Positions 43,153-55,181 of a DNA stretch of 64,000 nucleotides are shown here, one piece after another. Source of the stretch: Bactrocera neohumeralis (taxonomy: Eukaryota > Arthropoda > Insecta > Diptera > Tephritidae). The translations under genes were made by a program, and so were the position numbers. A model generated the notes under the pieces. That model worked only from the letters and a program-made list of their open reading frames with translations. It did no database searches and was not told where the DNA came from. How positions within the stretch are numbered: the first letter of the stretch is position 1; each line of letters opens with the position of its first letter. The stretch is taken from the NCBI RefSeq assembly GCF_024586455.1, contig NC_065922.1, positions 20,518,089 to 20,582,088 on the forward strand, written 5' to 3'.

Positions 43153-44068
43153 CAAGGTCTGTCGCAAAAGAAACAGAACTTTTTAAATATAACTGTTTCT
43201 GGTGGCGCCACCTATTGGTGGGTACATGAAAAAAAAGTTTGATCTCTTGTTGACATTTCGTAAAAATTTTAAGACAATTGGATAACTACAATCGATGTTA
43301 TCGATCAAAAAGTGACAGCAGCTTTTGGTCATCGCTCGTAAAATGCATTTTGAACAAAGAGCAAATATTAAATTTTGTTTTAAACTTGGGAAAACGTTTA
43401 CTGAAACATTTCAAATGATGAAAAAGTTTATGGTGATCAGTGCCTATCCCGTAGTAATGTGCATGAGTGGTTTAAGCGATTCCAAGAAGGTCGTGAGGAC
43501 CTCTGTGACGATCAGAAGTCGGTCGTCTTCAGAAGTCAAAAATAAAGACAATGCTGATTTGTTTTTACGATTCCGAGGGTATTGTACACGGAGAGTTCGT
43601 CCCACCTGACCAAACGATTAATGCTGTATTTTACCTTGGTGTTATGAAGCGTCTTTTGTCACGCATTCCTCGTGCTCGACCACAATACCGTGAGGCAGGG
43701 TCCTGGCGCCTGTTGCACGACAATGCACCGTGTCATCGGTCGACGCTTGTCACTGATTTTTTGACAAAAAACTCCATATTAACCATAAATCAATCACTCA
43801 CCTGATCTGCACCCTGTGATTTTTACCTCATTTGCCCATGAAAGGACACTGGTTTCAGGACATTTCAGCTATCCAAAAGGCGACGACCGATATCCTCAAG
43901 AGCATTCCGAAAAATGACCTTAAACACTCATTTGAAATGCTAATTGACCGGGCTAAACGCTGTATCGAAGCACAAGGAAACTACTTTGAATAAAAAAATA
44001 TAACTTTTGAAAAATATAAATTTTTTGTTGTTTTTTTAATAGTCCTGTTTCTTTTGCGACAGACCTTG
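43153..44068 (+). mobile_element. mariner element with intact inverted repeats, deleted interior
   Basis: Near-perfect terminal repeats (CAAGGTCTGTCGCAAAAGAA at the left, its complement at the right) are flanked by TA (43151-43152, 44069-44070). The length of 916 bp implies internal loss. Transposase traces: QRANIKFCFKLGKTFTETF at 43350, SEVKNKDN, FVPPDQTINAVFYLGVMKRL, LLHDNAPCHRSTLVTDFLTK (second catalytic motif kept), followed by a frameshift into the DFYLI part. It is present only in duplication unit A. Confidence 0.93.
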
Positions 44069-45150
44069 TATAGTAGTTCTGAAAAAGGCCTTTAAGTTTG
44101 GTGCTTGCAATCAGAAAAATTGTATGTTAGCGTGAAGTGTGTTTGATTGAAACAAGCCTCACATTTATCAAAACACGACCGACTTATCTTCTTCTTCTAT
44201 TTTAATGGCGATGTATTTTATTTCATAAATTCTACGAGCAAGTCTTCGAAATCCAAAACAAAGATGTTCTTATCTTCATTTATTGCTCCTAAAAATCTCT
44301 AATATCTCTCCTATTACAAAATATTTTGTTTGTAAATATGTACTTACGTACATTTCTTTATCGAAAGAAATTCATTCATAATCGCAAGACGTAACCAGCG
44401 CAATATATGAATACATAAGAACCATAATTCTAAGTAATAACTTAATTACCTGCGCAAATATTTTCGTTCCGTTTTCTTCATCTTATCAGCGCTAATGTGT
44501 ACAACAACCATACCTCCATCCAAATACAGGTTTCTAAGTGATTAAATGTCTACAACATTGTTTATAAATACCCAGTAAACGTTTTCGGATTGCTTATAAA
44601 GGGAAGTCAGCAAAAGTATGCGACATTTTTGCTTGTAGAATAATCAGAATCGCAGGGCAGAGAGATTGAAAGCCACGATATTGAATATATATACCGTAAC
44701 TTTATGACCACTAGCCAATTGTCTGCAAAAAATTTCAAGTAATTTAGACCTTTACCGACACAATTTCCCGAAAATCGCTTGTTCTTATACTGTTGATAGG
44801 GAGTTGCTTTGACACTCATTCAGGGATGCCTTCCAAGACAGAATTGGCTTAGCTGTCAGAAAAGAGTTAACCAATCGAAAAAAAACCAATATTTTGTATA
44901 AGGGCAAATGAATCATTTGGATATCCTATTAAAGAAAATAACTGTGACAACATTTATCGAATTAAGGCATGTCCGGGTTCAGTGTTAAGTCTGGAGCTAT
45001 ATGTTCTTTGTGGACACTTAAACTTTTGGTGGAAATTGAAACTTCTCTTCTACTTGAATAATGTCACTTTAGAGGACGTGATGTATTTTAGAAACGGTTT
45101 CATCATCTCAGCAATACACTTCTGGGTTTAATATTGCCTAGGCGTTCTTA
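44069..45150. other. Intergenic within unit A
   Basis: No gene. 44200-44590 is homologous to 54720-55000 (unit B). 44600-45120 has no match that I noticed. Confidence 0.45.
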
Positions 45151-46010
45151 GTTAACGAATGAGCGGCTGGTCAATTGTCTCCGAGCACCTGGAGAGTCAG
45201 AACAAACATTTTCGCGTAACGTGTTTCTGTGAGATCTGCGACAGAAAAGTTTTTACATATGATCAATTTTTTTGGTTAAAAACACAGTTGTTGCTGAATT
45301 TTTTGGAGCACCAGGCCTTTTTTGGAGGGACAATTGCTTTAGAATATCAAAGGTCGTATCCAAAAAATGATGAATGTTTAAATATGTAAATCTAAAAAGT
45401 CCCAAAAAAAAAACGATGCTCATTGTCTTTTTTGACATCAAAGGCATCGTCCATCATGAATTTCTTCCTCCTGGACAAACCGCCAACGCATTTAAGTTTT
45501 ACGTGGAAGTCACATAACCAACGAGCGTTGATAGTTAACGAATGAGCGGCTGGTCAATTGTCTTAAGAACAAACATTTTCGCGTAAGATTTCAAATCTGT
45601 CGCTGACAGTTGTTGCTGGGAGCACCAGGCCTTTTTGGAGGAAAAGCCGGAAAGAGGTCATGGTCCGAAAAACGATAAATTGTCTTTTCCGTAACATCAA
45701 AGGCATCGTTTCGAATTCAAACCTCCTGTCGAAATTCAACACCGAGTTTTACTGAAGTCCTCAAGAGACATTGCAAGTCGATTGGAAGTTGCACCACGAT
45801 AACGCCCCGGCTCACACCGCCTTTCTTGTGAATAGCTACCTAACCAAGGCCGGCGTCCCAACGCTTCCGCATCTGCCCTAAAGCCCAGACTTTTCTGTTT
45901 CCTTACCTGAAAAGGCCAATGAAAGGCAAGACCTTTTGAGACCACAGAGGAAGCAGCATGCACCTCGACTCTCAAGGCTATTCCGGAGAAATAAAATTTT
46001 TTTCATCAGA
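45150..46010 (+). mobile_element. mariner relic with an internal tandem duplication
   Basis: Same subfamily as 17.4-18.08 kb. The segment that starts TTAACGAATGAGCGGCTGGT occurs twice (45154 and 45535). Each copy continues with GAACAAACATTTTCGCGTAA, GGAGCACCAGGCCTTTT and ACATCAAAGGCATCG, so about 380 bp was duplicated in tandem and both copies have since diverged. Only the second copy reads on through ATTGGAAGTTGCACCACGAT and ACCTAACCAAGGCCGGCGT to about 46000. Confidence 0.78.
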
Positions 46011-46039
46011 ATTGTTCGCCTCCTACAAATATTATATAA

Positions 46040-46350
46040 GAACGTTGTTTTTTCTTTATTGGCATAGACACCGCTTACGCTAGGAAATTTCAAGTGTAGC
46101 CAGGTATTTTTCCTCTTCCTCTGCCTGCCCGGCGGGTACTGTGTCGGTTACACTCAGCTTTGATAGATATTTATATGCGATGTTGAGGCGGTGTATCCCA
46201 CGGAAGTTGGCGCAGATTGTAGGGTCTCTTTTTTTGTTGATTGAGCAGAGTTTACTTAAATTCCAATCGTCGGAATTCGCCGCTGTATTGGAATAGCTCG
46301 CCCGGCAGTCGATCGCCCCCGCTGCTTTGTTGCTCTTCGGAAGGGTAATT
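46040..46350 (-). mobile_element. LINE fragment, rearranged
   Basis: The plus strand shows the LINE 3' end in reverse (TTGGCATAGACACCGCTTAC, TCTTCCTCTGCCTGCCCGGC). After GTGTCGG this is joined directly to upstream RT sequence, including the complement of the HKKGDP region (GTAGGGTCTCTTTTTTTGTT) and of NDWNLS. A large internal deletion is implied. Confidence 0.75.
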
Positions 46351-47150
46351 GCTGAGAACGTAGTTAACTTAGAACATAGTTTTACTTGGAGATTTTTCTT
46401 AATTTTGATCTCGGCTTTTTTTCATAATTGCTGTTAATTTATTTTGAAAAAAAATGAGTATAATTAGGACTAGTCACTGGTGTATTTGCATATTTCATAC
46501 GTCAATGCGTTGCTTTTGGTTTACTGGGTATATGTTTGGGGAATACTTGGAGGTATTTCACTGGCCTACATGTAATTTACTGAAGTGAGTCATTGAATCT
46601 TTCTGTTATACAAAGTATTTTTCAAAACAAAAACAAAAAAAAAATATTTGCAAAACGTAATAAGGAAATTGTTGGTGATGTTTGCTCTCGTAGGCCTGCT
46701 AAATAAAAACCGAGCTCTAATTACACAGCTGTTGCGCGTAACTTCAAGTTCAACTTCTATTTGTTATTGCTTTCGGGAAAATGTATTATTGAGTTATGTT
46801 TTGAAACTTCTTGCAAGACAATTATTATATATGGTGAAGTTCTTTGTCCCTAATTAGCGAATTTCAAGAATTTTTTCTACTCATGTGCCCCTAACGAAAA
46901 TTATTCATGGGATTCTTCAGGAAAGATAAGTGATTACTACATTACAGTGCCTAAAATCAAATGTTTAGTTGTGATTTAGTTACAAATATTTCCAACTCAG
47001 TCTTTCTAGAGAACTACGCCGCCAAAACATGCTTTTAACTGTTTAGCATCTATAAAGAAATTTTCAAAATTTCGGGCCTTGCACATACCCTAATAGAGAT
47101 AGATACAGGCTATACTAAATTATACAGAACGAAAGCAGAAAAAAATACTC
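46351..47150. other. Intergenic within unit A
   Basis: 46520-46860 is homologous to 56660-57030 (shared GAAGTGAGTCAT, GAGCTCTAATTA/AAGCTCTAATTA and TATTATTGAGTTA). No gene. Confidence 0.5.
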
Positions 47151-47154
47151 GTTC

Positions 47155-47285
47155 ATGTTGTTGTTGTAGCGGCAGAGAACATTCCTGAAGAAATTTCGAA
47201 GAATGGTGTCACTTGACAGTCCTTGGCCGGACAAAAATCCGGGTCGGTTTCGGTTACTTAGACTCGACTGTCGTGGAAACGGAAT
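47155..47285 (+). repeat. SINE-like short repeat
   Basis: GTTGTTGTTGTAGCGGCAGA, then CTTGACAGTCCTTGGCCGG, ACAAAAATCCGGGTCGG, TTTCGGTTACTTAGACTCG and ACTGTCGTGGAAACGG. Colinear with 26575-26695; one base change spoils the CCGGAT arm of the palindrome. Confidence 0.75.
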
Positions 47286-47721
47286 ACTCGATTATCATTG
47301 GTTCTGCTTTGAAAGTCTGAAGCAAGTTTTGGCAGAGTCTAAACTAAAGTCTTTTACTCCATTAATAGTTCGAAGAAAAGAACAAACAGACTAGTTCTAT
47401 CTAATATAATTTTGTGTAGAGTTTTGAGGACTACTGCAATGAATATTCTTTTTTTTATTGAAGAAGAACGAAGCAGATTTTTTATGAACTAAACTTCATT
47501 ATAAATAGAAGTTAATACATGCAGTTGATACGATCTTCTAAAGAGGTGCGAGTTCCTAGTAATTGATTTTTTGTCGAAGAATATCGTTATTTTTCCACTT
47601 TTCCTTCATTGATCTACCAATATAATTCCGTGATTGTATATTATTATTTATTAATTATGTCGTCGTTTTATTCAAATTTCAAATCTTACAAAATTTGGAC
47701 ACCATTTAGCACTACACTGTT
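47286..47721. other. 3' flank of CAP copy 2
   Basis: AT-rich, with no gene or repeat recognised. Confidence 0.4.
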
Positions 47722-48620
47722 TCAATACCATTTGTTAACATCGTACTTTTCGGAGGCCGAACAAAGACTAGTGTATTTCGGATTTTTACCAGTCGTGCAT
47801 TGCGAAGCTGCTACCGAACAACTCGTATAAATTGGGAAGTTTATCATATTTGTTGTTGCATAGTTACAGGCGAATAAGAATGCTTTATATCGTTGACCCG
47901 ATACGCCGTAAGTGGAAGCAGCGCAGCCTACGCGAATATTACGATCTGCCACCATAACGGTGAAATGTCCGATAGTGCTAAAATACAGAAATTTCATAAA
48001 AAAATTATTAAAACTAATTCGAAAATTAAAAAAAGAATCATACTTACGGGCCTGAATAATTATTCGGATACTTATTGATATACTCCATTTTGGTATCCTT
48101 AATCTCATTATACCACATATCCACAGATTGTAATGACAATTGCGTTGTATTCGGCGAGTTATAGAATGTAATCCACGCCAAATTCTGTCCGGAGTACTCG
48201 AAGTCCGCTGTATTGTGACAGGCATCATGCTTCATTTGACATTGTTTGACATTCAATGCCGCCAGTTTGGCCAATTCGTCGTCCCACTGCATGGTGGCCA
48301 TGCGACAGGCTGGTTTCAGCGCTGTCTTGCCGCCAGCCACGGTGTTACGTTTGGCATTGTGCGCATCGACAATCGAGTTTTTCTGCGCCTGTGTAAAACT
48401 GACCAAGGCTGGACTTAGGCAGGACGCTGCGAATGCCTAACGGTATAAGAAATTATATTTGAGTCACTGTAGTGTTAGTTTAGCATTTCGCACTCACCCC
48501 ATTGTTGTTGCAAGCTATGTGCGTCCTGGATCCACAATAGGACGAATCACAGTAATTCTGTGCATTTACGATTTGTAGCGCCCCGACGCAGAAGACGATT
48601 AGCACAACTTTCAGTTCCAT
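47722..48620 (-). CDS. Antigen 5-related CAP-domain secreted protein, copy 2
   Basis: Minus-strand exons 48620-48498, 48436-48048 and 47977-47722 (TGA) give 255 residues, with phases identical to copy 1. The signal peptide MELKVVLIVFCVGALQIVNA is followed by NYCDSSYCG, HIACNNNG, then the CAP domain with DAHNAKRNTVAGGK, ACRMATMQWDDELA, HNTADFEYSGQNLAW, GHFTVMVADRNIRVGCAAST and LFACNYATTN. Start chosen at MELK, because an in-frame upstream Met lies before the predicted transcription start. It is very similar to copy 3 at 59 kb, with differences spread through the surface regions. Likely a secreted gut or salivary protein, by analogy with Drosophila Agr genes. Confidence 0.94.
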
Positions 48621-48704
48621 TGTGAGACAATAAGTGAGAGTCTTGTTGTATTTACGATGTTTGCGTGTGAAAGCACGATAGTACGCCTCGCTGTGCTGCA
48701 ATTG

Positions 48705-48741
48705 ACTATGATAAGTTTCCGGTTCTCCGGCCGCTTTTATG
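48705..48741 (-). promoter_or_regulatory. TATA box and initiator of CAP copy 2
   Basis: On the minus strand CATAAAAG (48741-48734) lies about 31 bp before TTATCATAG, whose TCA at about 48711-48709 would serve as initiator. The stretch from the TATA box to GTCAATT is almost identical in copy 3, although sequence outside has diverged more. Confidence 0.6.
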
Positions 48742-48949
48742 GTCTTTTTAAACTCATTGCTTAATTACTCTAGATAACACTTCAACCAGAATTTCGTTCT
48801 GTATTTATGTTCTAAGCTAAATTAAAGCGCAAATAAATTGGCAAATAGCAGCGGTCATCTAATTAGAAACGGTGAAAAGAGTTTAAGACACTTTAATTTT
48901 TTTTGGTTCGAAAATTTTATTAGATGTGCGGTGCTCAATATATTTTCGG

Positions 48950-49630
48950 AGTATTTCGGAGTACTTGGTCCGATTTCGCCCATTTTCGTACTGTAACATA
49001 AAAATTTCACGTACCAAATTTAGTTGAAATCGGTCGGGCGAGTCTGTAGATATCTGTTTTCACCTAAAAGTGGGCGGTACCACACCCATCGTCTAATTTT
49101 GACCCCGGCTCCATTAACTACCTGTCATACCATCTCGCAAGTAAAATTTAATGTTTCTGGCGTATTCAGTTACTGATTTATCGCGCTTTAATTGGTTTTT
49201 AACAGTACCGTTATATGGGGGGTGGGCGGGGTTAATATCCGATTTCGCTCATTTTCATACGGTCGGTAGGAGTTCATATAATATTTGCGCTAAGTGAATT
49301 TGGTTGTTGTAGCTTAAGTGGTTTTCGGTTAATGGCGTTTTGTGGGCGTGGCAGTGGTCCGATTACGTCCATCTCTGAACTCGTAATTTTTTTTTTGCCA
49401 AGGAAAGCACATACCAAGTTTGATCAAGATAAATTAATTTTTTCTTAAGTTACAGCTTGCCTGGACGGACGGACGAACAGACAGTCAGTCACCTAGATTT
49501 CAGCTCGTCTCTTCATCCTGATCATTTGTATCTGAATAACCTTATATCCATCTAGTTTTGCACCGTCTTTATTGAGCTAGTCATGGCTGTTCTATCTCAA
49601 AAATGAGAAAAAAAATAGATCTTTCGAAAA
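48950..49630 (+). repeat. Dispersed repeat of 'GATTTCGCCCATTTTCG' type
   Basis: Contains TGGTCCGATTTCGCCCATTT, AAGTGGGCGGTACCACACCC, a second TCCGATTTCGCTCATTTTCA and GTCAGTCACCTAGATTTCAG, a pattern that I know to be widely dispersed in fly genomes. It is absent at the equivalent place in unit B (after about 60.1 kb), so it was inserted after the duplication. Confidence 0.65.
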
Positions 49631-50320
49631 TATTTGTCCAAGTTCGGCACGCTTAGAGTTATTATTTAACTGCTCTATTTTTTTGTGGTTTGTTTTTGAG
49701 GTTTGTTTATCAATTATGGTAATTTATTTTGTCGTTGACGTCTGTTTCAAGATACTTTTTTAACGCCGTATTTTTTGTTTTGCCATTTAATTATCAATTT
49801 GTTCCAATGTTGCGAAACTGAGGGGTTTCCCTTTTGTTTGGGAAAGACAGATAGAGTTCTAATTACTTGCTCACCCATGATAAAAGCTAAGCGTCATCCT
49901 CTCCCACGCCTTATATAAGTTATAGCTATATATTTAAGTTTTCTAACATACAGTCTTTCTCCTTGAAATTAGACTAAGCACTTGTTCTCATGGCTCTCAT
50001 CTTAAATTTTCTTATTAAATAGTTGAAAATGATCCGGACTATTCATTTTTTTTTTAAATATCATATAGGCCCGCTAAAGATTAATATTGGGTTTTGAAAT
50101 CCTTAAAGGGACACATTAGTTCCCACAACTCCGCACACATTGGTTCCGTTGAGTTAGTGATGATCACTCGATCGTTAAAGTCTGTAATACAAAGAGCTTA
50201 TCCGAACTTTTTTTACTCTTTTCTTTTTCTTTTTTCATATATACCACCTTCCTTGTTGTTTCTGTTCTTTTTCGTTTCAAATTTAGGGTAGATTGTGGAC
50301 TACATGAGATATGATATTGA
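49631..50320. other. Right end of unit A and intergenic
   Basis: 49640-49970 matches 62600-62960. 50000-50320 shows nothing I can name. Confidence 0.5.
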
Positions 50321-50321
50321 G

Positions 50322-50640
50322 TAGACGAAAAAGTCTTTTCGTATTTTGTCAATAGATGTCGTTGCAGTCATATATCTCCAGTGCTACCAATCACATTGTG
50401 TCATACCATATAGTGTTGGAAAGGTGAAATTTTAAGCTTCATTTAGCCAAAAAAAAATTAAAGTTGAAAAAAAGTTACAGCTGCTCAAAAATGAGTGAAA
50501 ATAATGACGAAATTCGTTGGCTTCAGAAGATTTTTAGATATCAGAAATCGTCAAGAAATAAGAATGTATCAATTGGGTAAAACTCTCAGCTACATACACG
50601 AATATTATTTTGATTCGAACCTAGCCAAAACCACACTTTT
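50322..50640 (+). mobile_element. mariner 5' fragment, same family as 2.88 kb
   Basis: TAGACGAAAAAGTCTTTTCG, then TATTTTGTCAATAGATGTCG is nearly identical to the left end at 2876. ATG at about 50491 opens MSENNDEIRWLQKIF, an N-terminal transposase piece. The right side of the element is missing. Confidence 0.82.
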
Positions 50641-51240
50641 TTATTTATGAGATGAAGTTCACTTTATTTTTTGTTACTTTATTTTCCGACTGTATCAATC
50701 CGCGCCAAGTAAAACGAGTCAAGGTGCTGCTGTTGCGTTTTTTAGTTTTGGTATATACATATAGAGCTAACGTCGGAGATAAATGCATGTAACGGTACAT
50801 AAATAACTAAATGCAATTCATGAGAGATAAGATACGAAGCACACAAATGAAATCGAAGCGTAATCGTGAATGATAAGATAACAGAATAATATTTACTCTT
50901 CGAATGCACTTTTCGTCGGCAAGGGGGCCCGTGGAAGATAATAACCCCTGTTGAACTGAACATTTTATGTAGCCAATCACAATATACTTAGGGTTTTCAT
51001 ATAGTCTCATAAAGTTGTAAGTTATAACGAACCGAAAACATAGCCTTGAAAATTGTAATTGCGCAAATTCATTTTTGTATGTAATCCAAGAACGCACTCA
51101 CGAACTTTTCCTACATTGACTGATAATACAATAAAAATGGCAGGCCTTCAGCAATGAGAATGTATGTGAGTGACTACTTAGGATATGTAAAGAGGTGTTC
51201 TGGATCAGGCCAGCATTAGAAGTGGACAGTAGCAATAAGG
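50641..51240. other. Intergenic, nothing recognised
   Basis: No gene signal on either strand. Confidence 0.4.
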
Positions 51241-51242
51241 TA

Positions 51243-52035
51243 ATGGGTTTTTCAATAGGGATGCTACAAAAGTAGACAAATAGGGACGGCAAACGACGCC
51301 ATATTTTTTCCCGTTCTTTTGACATTTCTCTTCAGTAAGGTCTGCCATTTCACCATGGAAAGATATACGATCCAAAAACGAGCCGGAACTATTAAAATGT
51401 ATTACCGAAATTCGGAGTCGGCGGCCTCAACTTTAAGAGCGCTACGTCCAATTTATGGTCGTCATAATCGTCCTGTCATATCAACAATTGAACGTCTAGT
51501 GGAAAAATTTGAATCCACAGGCACCGAACAAAATGTTTCCGTGCCAGTGAGTTGAAGAAGTGATCGTAGTGTCGAGAACATTTCTGCCGCTAACGCATCA
51601 ATTGAGGAAGACTCAAATCAATCTCACATAAGCGGTTCTCAAGCGTTGGGTATCTCTGTGACGTCGTTGTGGCGAGGTTTGCCCACCAGAATCGTCGTAT
51701 GTTCGTAATTTTCATCGAAAAATCATCTTCGGCGATGAGGCTCATTTCTGGCTGAATGGCTTTTTCAATAAGCAAAATATGCGTACTCCATGAGTCACCA
51801 TTGCATCCCAAAAGAATTAAGATTTGGTACAATTTATGGTCCGGCGGCGTCATTGGGCCGTATTTCTTCCCTGATGATCCAGACCGGCACGTTACTGTGG
51901 ATGGGAATCGCTAGCGGTCAGTGATAACCGAATATTTTTGGCCCGAATTGGATGATAAGGACTTGGACAATAGAACAGGACGGCGTCACAAGCCACATAG
52001 CGAATCACACAATCGGCCGATTTATGCTTGAAAAC
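51243..52035 (+). mobile_element. Rosa-like DD41D element with intact 5' end, deleted interior
   Basis: The 5' terminus GGGTTTTTCAATAGGGATGC is present. The transposase start ATG is at 51355 (MERYTIQKRAGT, MYYRNSESAASTLRALRPIY, then RHNRPVISTIERLVEKFES). Later parts are deleted or shifted: ENISAANASIEED, then IIFGDEAHFWLNGFFNK near 51722 (first Asp kept), GGVIGPYFF-like and MITEYF-like sequence near 51860-51940, and DGVTSH near 51980. It gives the cleanest view of this family's N-terminus in the window. Confidence 0.85.
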
Positions 52036-53640
52036 CGTCGATAATTGGGCTCAGAGTCTGGATTTCTGCAATCGTGCCTGTGGTGGCCAAGCAAAAAAAA
52101 ATCGAGCTCTATACATAACGGCATCGAATGTACTCAATCTGGGAAATATTCCTAATCTTGTTCTGCTATAAATATATGCTGTTTTAGGACATTGTATGTG
52201 GGTTTTAGAGTTCAAATTATAGGATGTGCAGAGTACCAATAGTTTCTTGAAGTATTCTCAGGTTATTAAAAGTCTATATTTTGATATTGGAGAGAACAAA
52301 ATCTTTTTGAAATCAGCTGTTAATTTTTTTGGGTAAATACATTTCACCAAAATTAGATGATGCCGCACCCAAAGGCCAATTTTTGGTCTGACCCATTTCT
52401 AAAGCTAACCTTTTTCACCTTACTGCATCCCTTTTCTTTCAAAATTCGTTTCACTTCTTATGCCTTAAACATTACCGTTGTATGGCTTGTTTATTAGCCA
52501 ACTAATTACACAAAAATATAGTCGGAAAATATTTATACAATAAGTTTTTTTTTTTACCTTTTTACCTGAACTTAACTGAATACCGTTTTGAGCTGTAGTA
52601 TTGTATAATTAAAGACAACAACGTTATTGACTCTCAAATTACCAGCTTGCGGAAGAGTTTTTTCTGCGAGTTCAGTGAGCTTGATTCTTTTGTTTTGTAA
52701 TTATTGTAAATATTAGCTTCGTTTCTTTACTGCTAGAATTAGCATACTATCATGAAGAAGAAGCGGGCGCAAATTATGGTATATTTTTTCGAAAATCTTT
52801 AAGAGAGTTAATACTATATACAGCACCTTATCAAAATCATAATTTATCCTACAAAAAGTTCTTATAAATAGGTGTAAGAATTGCTTCTATCAATTTCATA
52901 AATATAGCCTGACCTACCTAGTTTTTTACCTTGGATCACATGGTGGATCTCAATGACATGGTCTCAATATGAGAAAACCATACTAGGGATGAGGACAAGG
53001 TAAGTGCTTTTGTCCTTTAGTAGAAGTATATATTTCAAGCCTGTAAGAAAGAATGTAGAAAAAGCTTTACCTTTGATTTAAATATTGTTGGAAGGAAAGA
53101 TTAATATATATAAGCCCGTAATACTATAATTTTATTCTGCAACAAATTTTATAGATCGGAGATTAGTTAAAATTTTCTAGTGCCTGCTGTAAATATATAC
53201 ATTTGGAGATGAACAAAAATACATATGTCACACATGTCGCAATAATTATTTTGCAAACTTTATGCGCGTGGGTTATTTTGCCATTTGACGTCGACTCCAT
53301 TCAAATAAAAGATGTTTTATGTTTGTTGTGCTTGTTTTGCAAATATTTTATTGCTGATTTCAAATTCATATTCTAGTACTGTTTAACACTTTCAATTAAA
53401 CCGATTATTTAGAATATTATTATCGTTAAAGTCAGATCAACCTGTGTATTGAATAATTTTTCGTCGGAGACACCTTGTAAATGCTTGGGTATGAACTTCA
53501 TCCGGGAAATCTAATGTTTGGATCTGGATGCCAATTAATGTCACCACTTTTTGACAAACGACCAGGGAATTTTTTCGGTAGATTTTTTGTTTTTGATCCG
53601 CAGTTTAACTTGGCACTTTCTTGTTAGGTTTAATAACTAT
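52036..53640. other. Spacer between duplication units, nothing recognised
   Basis: AT-rich with no ORF above 62 codons and no repeat that I can identify. Confidence 0.45.
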
Positions 53641-53999
53641 CAAGACCTCCTTCACAAATTTTGGTTGTCTAAAACGAGCGAAAATCGATCTAGATCGATG
53701 TCTGTTGATTGTTTTGTTTGTTTGAAAAAATATGGTCTTATGATGGTTTTGGGCTAAATGCCGGTTTAAGGATATTGTTGGATCTTGAATGGTCTTCTTC
53801 TGTATGTTCAAAACTTGTCAACCGAATAGTAAACGTTACTAATGGTTTACTCGGTATATGTACTTATATCAGAATTGAAAGTATATAGTAAAAAATCGCT
53901 GAGCACAGAGCTAAGTTTCGATTTATATTCCTTACTTTCTACTATGAAGACTAGACCTCTTGAATTTTGCTTTCAATGCTTAGCAAAGCTTCAAAATAT

Positions 54000-54712
54000 G
54001 TCTTTCTGTTTACTAGCTATTTCCAAATCAGAGAAATCGGCCGTTTACGAGAGTCTGAATCGAAGTGGTATTGTCCGCATAGACTTTAGACTTTACTTTT
54101 ACACTCAGAAAAAAGTCTAAAGTGTGATATCACACGAACTTGGTGGCTAATCGACTGGCCCAAAACGTTAAATTATCTGCACCGAAATGTTCTCTCAATA
54201 AATCCAAATGTCGGTGAGATCACAAGCTTCAATTTCAGGCATCAAATAGTCGGTTATCATTGCCCGATAACGGTCGCCATTGACGGTTTCGGTATGGACC
54301 GATGACTCCGCCTGCCCACAAACCACACCAAACCGCAGCTCTTGAATCTCTTCAGGTTGCTCCTCGCTCCAAATGCGGGTATTACATACCCATAGACCGT
54401 GAAATGGGCCTCATAGCTGAGCAAAATTTGTCTCTAAAACGTCCGATCTTCTTGGAACTTTTCATGAGCCCATTGTGCAAAACGATGTCGCTTGGGAGTA
54501 TCGAGCGGCTTGAGTTCTTGCACAAGCTGTATTTTGTACGTTTTCAATTACAGATCTCGACGTAGAAAGCGCCAACTGGTTCCATACGTCAGTTCGAGTT
54601 GCTTCGAACGTCGCCGAATCGACACAAAAATAACATGACAGCTTGACATGATTCACGCGCGATCTGTCCAAAAAAGGTTATTGAAAAAATGACCTCCACT
54701 TGGATCACCCGT
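54000..54712 (-). mobile_element. DD41D-type element, second subfamily, copy 3
   Basis: The plus strand is homologous to 38210-38800 (GACTTTAGACTTTAC, TCACACGAACTTGGTGGC, CTCTTGAATCTCTTCAGGTT). It ends GGTTATTGAAAAAATGACCT, then CCACTTGGATCACCCG, the 5' terminus of the element on the minus strand. The transposase is unreadable beyond short stretches. Confidence 0.82.
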
Positions 54713-55181
54713 TATTATATTTTATTAATTATACATGTAACTCTTCCAAATCCGAAATGGTGATGTTCTTATCTACATTTATTACTCTAAACAGCTTTGA
54801 CAACTTTTCTATTGTTCATTTTTATGCAAATAAATTAATTGTTAATCTCACGACGTAACTTAATTTCATTTGCAAACATTTTTTTCTATTCTTATCAGTG
54901 CTAATATACACAACACTCACAACTCTACTGAACAATTACCAACATTTCTAAGTGAGTCATTTTCTACTAGATTATTTGTTAGTGCCCAGTAAACCATTTC
55001 GACATATGTATAATGAAGGGTGAAGAAGACGACTAGTAGTACTCCACTCCAAAGTAAAAAGCAGATATATTCAAAGAATTTCAAAAATGAAATTATGTAT
55101 TCCCAGGGCAGGCTACGATTCTGGTCAGCTTGCTGAGTGAAGGTTATGAGGCATAATGATGGATAGTGTGCTATATATGTA
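54713..55181. other. Intergenic within unit B
   Basis: Homologous to 44200-44590 up to about 55000, then unassigned up to the mariner TA target. Confidence 0.5.

Larger units (their letters stand above)
42830..49980. repeat. Segmental duplication, unit A (contains CAP copy 2)
   Basis: Homologous blocks occur in the same order in unit B (about 53.64-63.0 kb): 42.83-43.14 against 53.64-53.98; 44.20-44.59 against 54.72-55.0; 46.52-46.86 against 56.66-57.03; CAP gene and promoter 47.72-48.9 against 58.97-60.1; 49.64-49.97 against 62.60-62.96. The spaces between the blocks hold different transposons in each unit, so the duplication predates those insertions. Edges are estimated by eye. Confidence 0.75.

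Noticed and set aside
48621..48701. Longer N-terminus of CAP copy 2 from the upstream in-frame start
   Set aside because: It would place charged residues before the signal peptide and is not present in copy 3; the predicted transcription start lies at about 48709.
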